Shown one piece after another: positions 58,301 to 64,000 of a stretch of DNA of 64,000 nucleotides. The stretch is from Pipra filicauda (Eukaryota; Chordata; Aves; Passeriformes; Pipridae): assembly GCF_003945595.2 (NCBI RefSeq), contig NW_024104438.1, positions 248,001 to 312,000 of the forward strand. The letters are read 5' to 3'. Each line of letters begins with the position of its first letter. The stretch's first letter is position 1. The notes under the pieces are model-generated. The model saw nothing but the letters and a program-made list of their open reading frames with translations. It searched no databases and was not told the origin of the DNA. A program made the translations under genes and the position numbers.

Positions 58301-61300
58301 CCCAGGAGCCATGTATCATCTGTGGGAATATTCTCCCTTGATATCCAGCCTGCAGAGAATTAAAACCTACTTATTTTTTCCTACTGCTCTGGTATCTCAT
58401 TTTACCGCTGAGTGACACATACAGCTGGATGTCTCCAAATATTATAGCATGTTTCCATTTAACAATGTTAAAAAAAAGGGAAATGTTTCATATTGGTTGA
58501 GTTCCATGTAAGACTGACTCCTGCTTTGGAGGACAGGCCTGGCTGGATGGCACCACTCTTCACTGGGAGAGCATCACTGCTTAGGTCTAGAAAGGCCACA
58601 TAATCCCACCATACCTGAGATGGTCCTCTGCACCAGGAATGATCTGCAAAGTAAAGGGAAGGCTCAAGCCACCCAAAAGACAGTTTTCTGAAGGTCCGGT
58701 GACCAAATATCTAAAGAGGAAAGTAAAACATAGAGGGGTCAGCCCAGGCTTGGGCTGAAACATTTTGCTTTGAACTCATCAAAGGAGAACTGAAAAATAC
58801 GGGCAAAATCAAAATGTATTACAGAATATGTTGCTTGTAATTTTAAAAAAAAAATAGTATCAGTGGAAAACTCCAAGTTTTACCAGGATGGTTTGTATCT
58901 GATGGAGGCAAATCCATCAAGCAGTGAGCAAGCTGACCACGAGGCACATGGAGGTGCCAGTGCCAAGCCCAACAGCAGGCACGTGTGTTTCCTCCCAAAA
59001 GAACAAGGACTGAGACAAAGCTTTTGGTACCTGCCTCTGAGCAGAGCACAGGCCAGTCAGTTGGTCATTTATAACTGCAAACTCACGTTTGTCTTGCAGC
59101 AGCATCAGGCAGATCTGTATACCAGATAATGAATCATCACAGCTCAGGAATACATCCCCTTTCATTTTCTGCTGGGTGATTCATGTCATTTTTAACCCAG
59201 TCAAAGAAACTCTCTTCATCTAAGCAAGCCCAAAAAAAGGCAGTGTAGATCATCTAAGTGCTTATGAATTTCTGTGAAGGTGGTGTCCTACATTCATGCC
59301 TGGCAGATGTGGTCCCAAACACTGACAGCACCTGAGCTACCACACAGAAATAGCATGGAAACAGGCATGAGGCCAGTTGGGGCTGGTTGGAAAGCAAAAG
59401 ACTTGATTTTAGGGAAATGGGGTGTAGTAGCTGGCAGTTGCTTTTGTTCTGGACTGCCACGTCAACACAATAAACCTTTTATGCTTCTCCTCTCTCTTTC
59501 TCTCCATCTGTTTTGGACTCTATCATTTGTCCAAGAAAGTTTCTTTAAAACCGTATTATTCAAAAAGAGTTGTTTTATCATCGTCCCTTGACAAAAATCA
59601 TGGTTTGGTGAAATATATTAATTGGCAAGTTCTTTCCCTTTGCTTATAATTTCTGCTCAGGTTGGTTGCTGAGCTGTGGTCAGGGCTGACCAGAGGGGAC
59701 CTGGCTGCAGGAAACAGTGGATTTACAACCTTAACTGTTGCTCTATTAACAATAAGCATATGCTGGATGATTTATTGCATAATTGTGGGTTGGGTGGTAG
59801 CCATGGGAAGAATTTTGTCCAAAACAAGAGGAAAAGGCGATTGCTCAGTGATGGGCTGAGGATCAGCCCTTGAATGTCCTTACAACCTTCCAAGAAGTGG
59901 TAGCATCCATGACCAACACTGTTTGCAGGGCAGTGAAGGTGTGCAAGCAGTGTTAGTGCAGATGCTTCTCTTTATAGGAGTCACATTATACCACTGAAAT
60001 CCCAAGCACTGATGCTTGGGACTCTTCTGGGCTAAATTCAGCTTCCCATTACATCTGAAAATTTATGCCTGTTCTGTCACAAACCACCCCATCTTCCTAA
60101 TCATGCTCTTCCAATGAAGCTGCTTGTAGTGGAATTTTTTCCTGTTCCCATGCAAGCTGCAGGCAGCATCAAATACATTTGAGGGTTCAGTCCCTCCTTG
60201 GTAAACTAGGTGCTCTGTTGTGGGGACCAGCATGGTCACAGACATATTTTAGCCTGCCTTTCAGCACTGTGAGATTCATTAAACTATTGAACAAGGAAGT
60301 TTTACGCCTCTGATGTATAATGAGATAATTTGTGGAGAGATCTAAAAAGCCTCAAAGTATAAAACCAGTCATTATTGGATTACCCAACCTATGATCATTT
60401 TGAATGAATATTTCCATAAAGGATGCATGAAGTAAGGCTTAGGGTTCAGTCTGCTCTCCATACTGGGAAATAGAAAAGAAGTTAAAGATGGAAAACATGA
60501 CTTCAATATTCATGGCGATGATCAGGGATGAATCCAGAGCACCCTTTGCCCTCAACAGACATCTCCATTATGAATCATGAGGAAGACATTTCTTTAACAG
60601 CTTAGCAGGAGGAGGCACACACCCAGCTGGTGATGACTGAACGTGCACAGCCAGGGGTGTTGGGACTACATGTTTCACTTCCAGAATGAGAATTTCCCCT
60701 TCCACCCAGGAGATGGCACTACGGCACTCACACAAAAAGCATCACTTCAGCCTTACCAAAAACCTGTTTTCCCTAAAGTTGTATTTTGGTGAATGCAAAC
60801 TTTGCATTCACTGGGTTGTGCTCCTTGTGATGGCACCGAGTATCTAAGAGGAAACATGTTTCTGACCCTCTGTGGATGCTACCACTTGTACTTGAAGTCC
60901 TTCTCATGGCTCCAGTGAGTTTCCCACCAGAGAAATGGTGGATCACAGCAGCCTCCATCCAGGAATGTTCCCCTGTTTTGGACACAGAGCAGCACCAAAT
61001 GCTTTGAAGAAATATGCCTCAGGTCAACCATAGCAATAACAAGGCAACAAGGTCCTGGAAAGCATCTCCTAATCTCCACCAGCCACATTCTGACTCATGC
61101 CCAACTTGTTTCTCTCTGTTGTTTTGGGGTTTTCCTCTTGGACTTTGCTACTAGTGTAAAACCTGCTGCATTCCTTTTTGAATCCTGTTGATGTCATGGC
61201 TGGCGTCATCTGGCACTGTGAGCCCAGGTTGTGCAGAAAAAGGACTGAAAACTAATGGTGTTGAGGTAATGTCAGTATTAGCTAGAGCTTCTCACCTCTT

Positions 61301-63709
61301 TTTGACCCCAGTGCTCTTCGATGTTAACCCTGTGTCACTCACGTGAAGAGAATCCATCACAGAACCACCAGGGAAGTAGAGAGGCTGATTTTCTGTCACC
61401 TGGATATATTTGCATGCAGTCTGAATGTCCCCTGTTACAACACAGAAGTGACTCCCTGGGGCAGTGTGAGAGCCCTTTTGTGTGTTTGAACTGCCATGGG
61501 ACCATCACCATTTCCATTAGCAAGGAGTTGGGAGGGGTAAAAAAAGCATTAACAGCTATCACTGCCATGGTAGACATGTTGGGATGGGGCAATGAGGACT
61601 GAAGAAACAAATGTTTGGAAGAAAATAAATGTAATTCTGGGAAAAGAAATGGCAGGAGACAGGGATACAACAGGCTGGATCTTGGGCAGGGACTGAAATG
61701 TGTGAGAGCAGATTTCCAAAGCCACGTCTCTAAGCCTGGTCTCCAAAAGTGGGAAGTGCCTAAGCAAGCATTGCTGCCAGAAAACCCAGGAAGGACATTT
61801 ATCTTCAGTATCAGCAGCTTCCTTCCTTCTCCCTGGCACACAGTTAAGGACCACTTTAGCAAACCCAGCATCCATCTGCCGGATTGATTATCCTCATTAG
61901 TGCTCCTGACGAGGTGTAGCACAACCGTATATTCTGATTCAGACATTTGTTTCCACCGTGGTTGCCCATTTTGATTAGCATTTAGCAACATGCTTTTTCC
62001 TAGTGGTTTTACCTTGTATATGTGCTCTGAGCTTTCATCTAGACACAGCCCCAGCCAGCGTAACAAAACGATACCGGGGAGCAGTGTGGAAATCAGCTGG
62101 AGGAGCCTGTCTGCACCACCGGGATGTAGGATAAAGATGCTTTTTCGTGAGAGAAAACTATCAGTAAGGCCATGGGATTAATTCTAAGTGGTGCAAAAGT
62201 ACGTCTTCCCATTGAGAACATCTCTAGTCTCATGGCCTCGTTCCCCAAACAAGTCAAACTGTCTCCTCAGGGGTCTCTGATGTAAGCAAGTATTTTCCCC
62301 TATATTTTAAGTTAAAGGTAGTTTCATTGTTTCAGCCCTCAAAAATTGGCACTAGTCCACTGTACTTAACTCCAGTGGAAATACTCTATGTCACCCTCAG
62401 GATCCATGAGCTGTGGTCAGCAATGTCCCAGGCCAGAGCAGCTTTGCAGAAATACTGGACCCTTCTACTTCCCTGTAGCATCTGGTTGGAGCTTGGCCTT
62501 TTGCTAAATCCCCCAGTGCTTCTCTTCTCATGGGGAAATACAGCCATGCATGTGACTTTCCTAAGGTTCTACAGCAAGTGAATTGGTAAAATTTGCCATG
62601 GGTAAGTGGTGATGGGCTGAAACACCTGCGGAGTGTAAGGAAGCAGGAGAGGTGATTCCCTTAGATGATAAAGTCCTTGAGGCAGGGACCAGCGTGCTGC
62701 TGTGTCTGCATAGTCCCTATCACCAGCAGATCTAGGGATGCTTGATAATACTGTAAAATAAGTTATTTGCTGTCTTTAATACTGATATTTTAGCTCATGC
62801 TTATCCCTCAATACTGCAAGGATGTCCATTAAAACAAATGCCTTTCAGGAGTCAAGGAGAGGTTTCTCTACACCATCTACTCTAGGACAATTCTGGCATC
62901 AATTTAGAAGACCCAAAGTCAGGTCGCTAAAGCCACAGCAAAAGGGCTGTCAGCCCTTCTCGGGTCTGGGATCGGCGGCTCTCCATTGCCATCTTGAGGC
63001 TGGGAGCCGCCTTGCTCCTTTCAGAAATCCTAGAAATCTCCAAAATTGACACGGCAAACTCAATTCCAGCTTGCCGAGCATTAGCTGAAATTGATGGCCA
63101 AACCCTGCAAAAAGGTGTTAAATACAAACGAGGGGAAGGAGTTCTGCAAGGCTGGCACTCAATTGCCCTGGATAACATGGATATTTTCCACCCCCTGATT
63201 GCACAAAGATTTAGAGAGTAAATTAACACAAGCAATGTTGTTTAATACACAATACTTCTTGCTGAGAGACAAAGTTTACCATCAAGTTTTCTTTAAAGTA
63301 CATAAATTGAAACTGCCTAAGTGGACTTGGCTCTGTAGCCCAGACAGTTCCCCCAAAAAAGTCTTTTTCTGACAATGATAAAAGCTGAGGTTCTTGGGAG
63401 ATTTTAATGATAATTTGCACTTAAAGAGGTCTTTGACATACGTTTCACATCTGATAGACATGGTTTGGAAGAGAGGACGTTTCCAGGCTTTCAGGGTCTT
63501 GGATGACCAATATTACAGGCAGCTTGGAGGGCCAAAGAGCTGTAATCACAGAACAACATAAGTAACACACACTAAAAGAAACCAGAAAGCCATGGAATAA
63601 TGTAGGTGTCATGGTCTACCAGGGCCAGCTTAGATGAGGCTGCTCAGACCCAGTCTTATCACCCAGTGAAAATCTTCATGCCATTCCCCTCCCTCTTCTG
63701 TACCCAGAC

Positions 63710-63775
63710 AGTGTTTCACCACCCTCATGGTGAAAAATATTCTCCCACTAATTAGATCTGATTGGATAACCACTT
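63710..63775 (-). repeat. Probable CR1 internal fragment
   Basis: TTTCACCACCCTCATGGTGA, then AAAATATTCTCCCACTAATT, resembles the reversed CR1 segment equivalent to 39660-39710. It has no tail of its own. Confidence 0.6.
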
Positions 63776-63795
63776 TCTAGGAGCCCAGAAAACTG

Positions 63796-63875
63796 TAGAA
63801 TCATAGAATGGTTTGGGTTGGAACAGGCCTGTGAAGGTCATCTAGTCCAGCCCTCCTGCAATGAGCAGGGACAAA
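63796..63875 (-). repeat. CR1 LINE 3' tail
   Basis: The sequence TAGAATCATAGAATGGTTTG followed by GGTCATCTAGTCCAGCCCTC is the reversed 3' end of a CR1 element. Confidence 0.9.
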
Positions 63876-64000
63876 TGCTGCTACTCAGAAGAACATTCCA
63901 GCAGCGAAGCTCTTACCATTTTATCTCAGGTCTCACAGTATTTTGTGCCAGGTCTTACGACGACTGAATATACTTTTTCCCCACTGCCTCAGTCCCTGAA

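Larger units (their letters stand above)
50425..63795. other. Gene-poor intergenic DNA
   Basis: No exon, RNA gene or long repeat could be assigned. Simple-sequence tracts are at 50791-50897 (A/C-rich), 51225-51246 (T run) and 55303-55350 (CA-rich). The longest frame is on the - strand at 61335-61991. A GC-richer spot with a GCCATCTTG (YY1-like) motif lies near 62960-63010. Confidence 0.65.

Overview
The window is vertebrate nuclear DNA, almost certainly from a bird. Every gene is split by GT-AG introns, and several interspersed repeats end in the (ATTCTATG)n-type tail of avian CR1 LINEs. No bacterial features are present. No coding exon that I can identify lies right of about 32.7 kb.

Layout. 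(1) Positions 1-25170, + strand: most of EIF2AK3 (PERK), the endoplasmic-reticulum stress kinase that phosphorylates eIF2alpha. Fifteen exons, equivalent to human exons 3-17, lie at 3581-24143. All splice sites are GT-AG, and the phases join into one open frame of 957 codons plus stop. Exons 1-2 (signal peptide and start of the luminal domain) lie left of the window, which opens inside intron 2. A 3' UTR of about 1 kb ends at an AATAAA. (2) Positions 28015-32688, - strand, tail to tail with EIF2AK3: three coding exons of a 370-residue aminergic-type G-protein-coupled receptor. It carries the usual landmarks: the TM3 aspartate, DRY, CWLPYF and NPxxY. By eye it most resembles serotonin 5-HT4/5-HT6 and histamine H2 receptors. 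I do not recognise a specific orthologue. (3) About 36.5-38.1 kb: a GC- and CpG-rich block upstream of the receptor, with two good minus-strand splice donors, a GC box and a degenerate tandem repeat of about 22 bp. It is probably the receptor promoter and 5' UTR exons. (4) About 38.2-64 kb: gene-poor DNA with CR1 copies in both orientations, simple repeats and a few small duplications.

The two genes are convergent neighbours with separate functions: proteotoxic-stress translation control, and surface sensing of an amine ligand. Nothing in the sequence suggests they work together. The most interesting items are the receptor's identity (an aminergic receptor beside EIF2AK3, possibly not retained in mammals), the repeat-bearing CpG island at its 5' end, and the two same-orientation CR1 copies bracketing its DRY exon. 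All calls come from reading the sequence; no database search was run.
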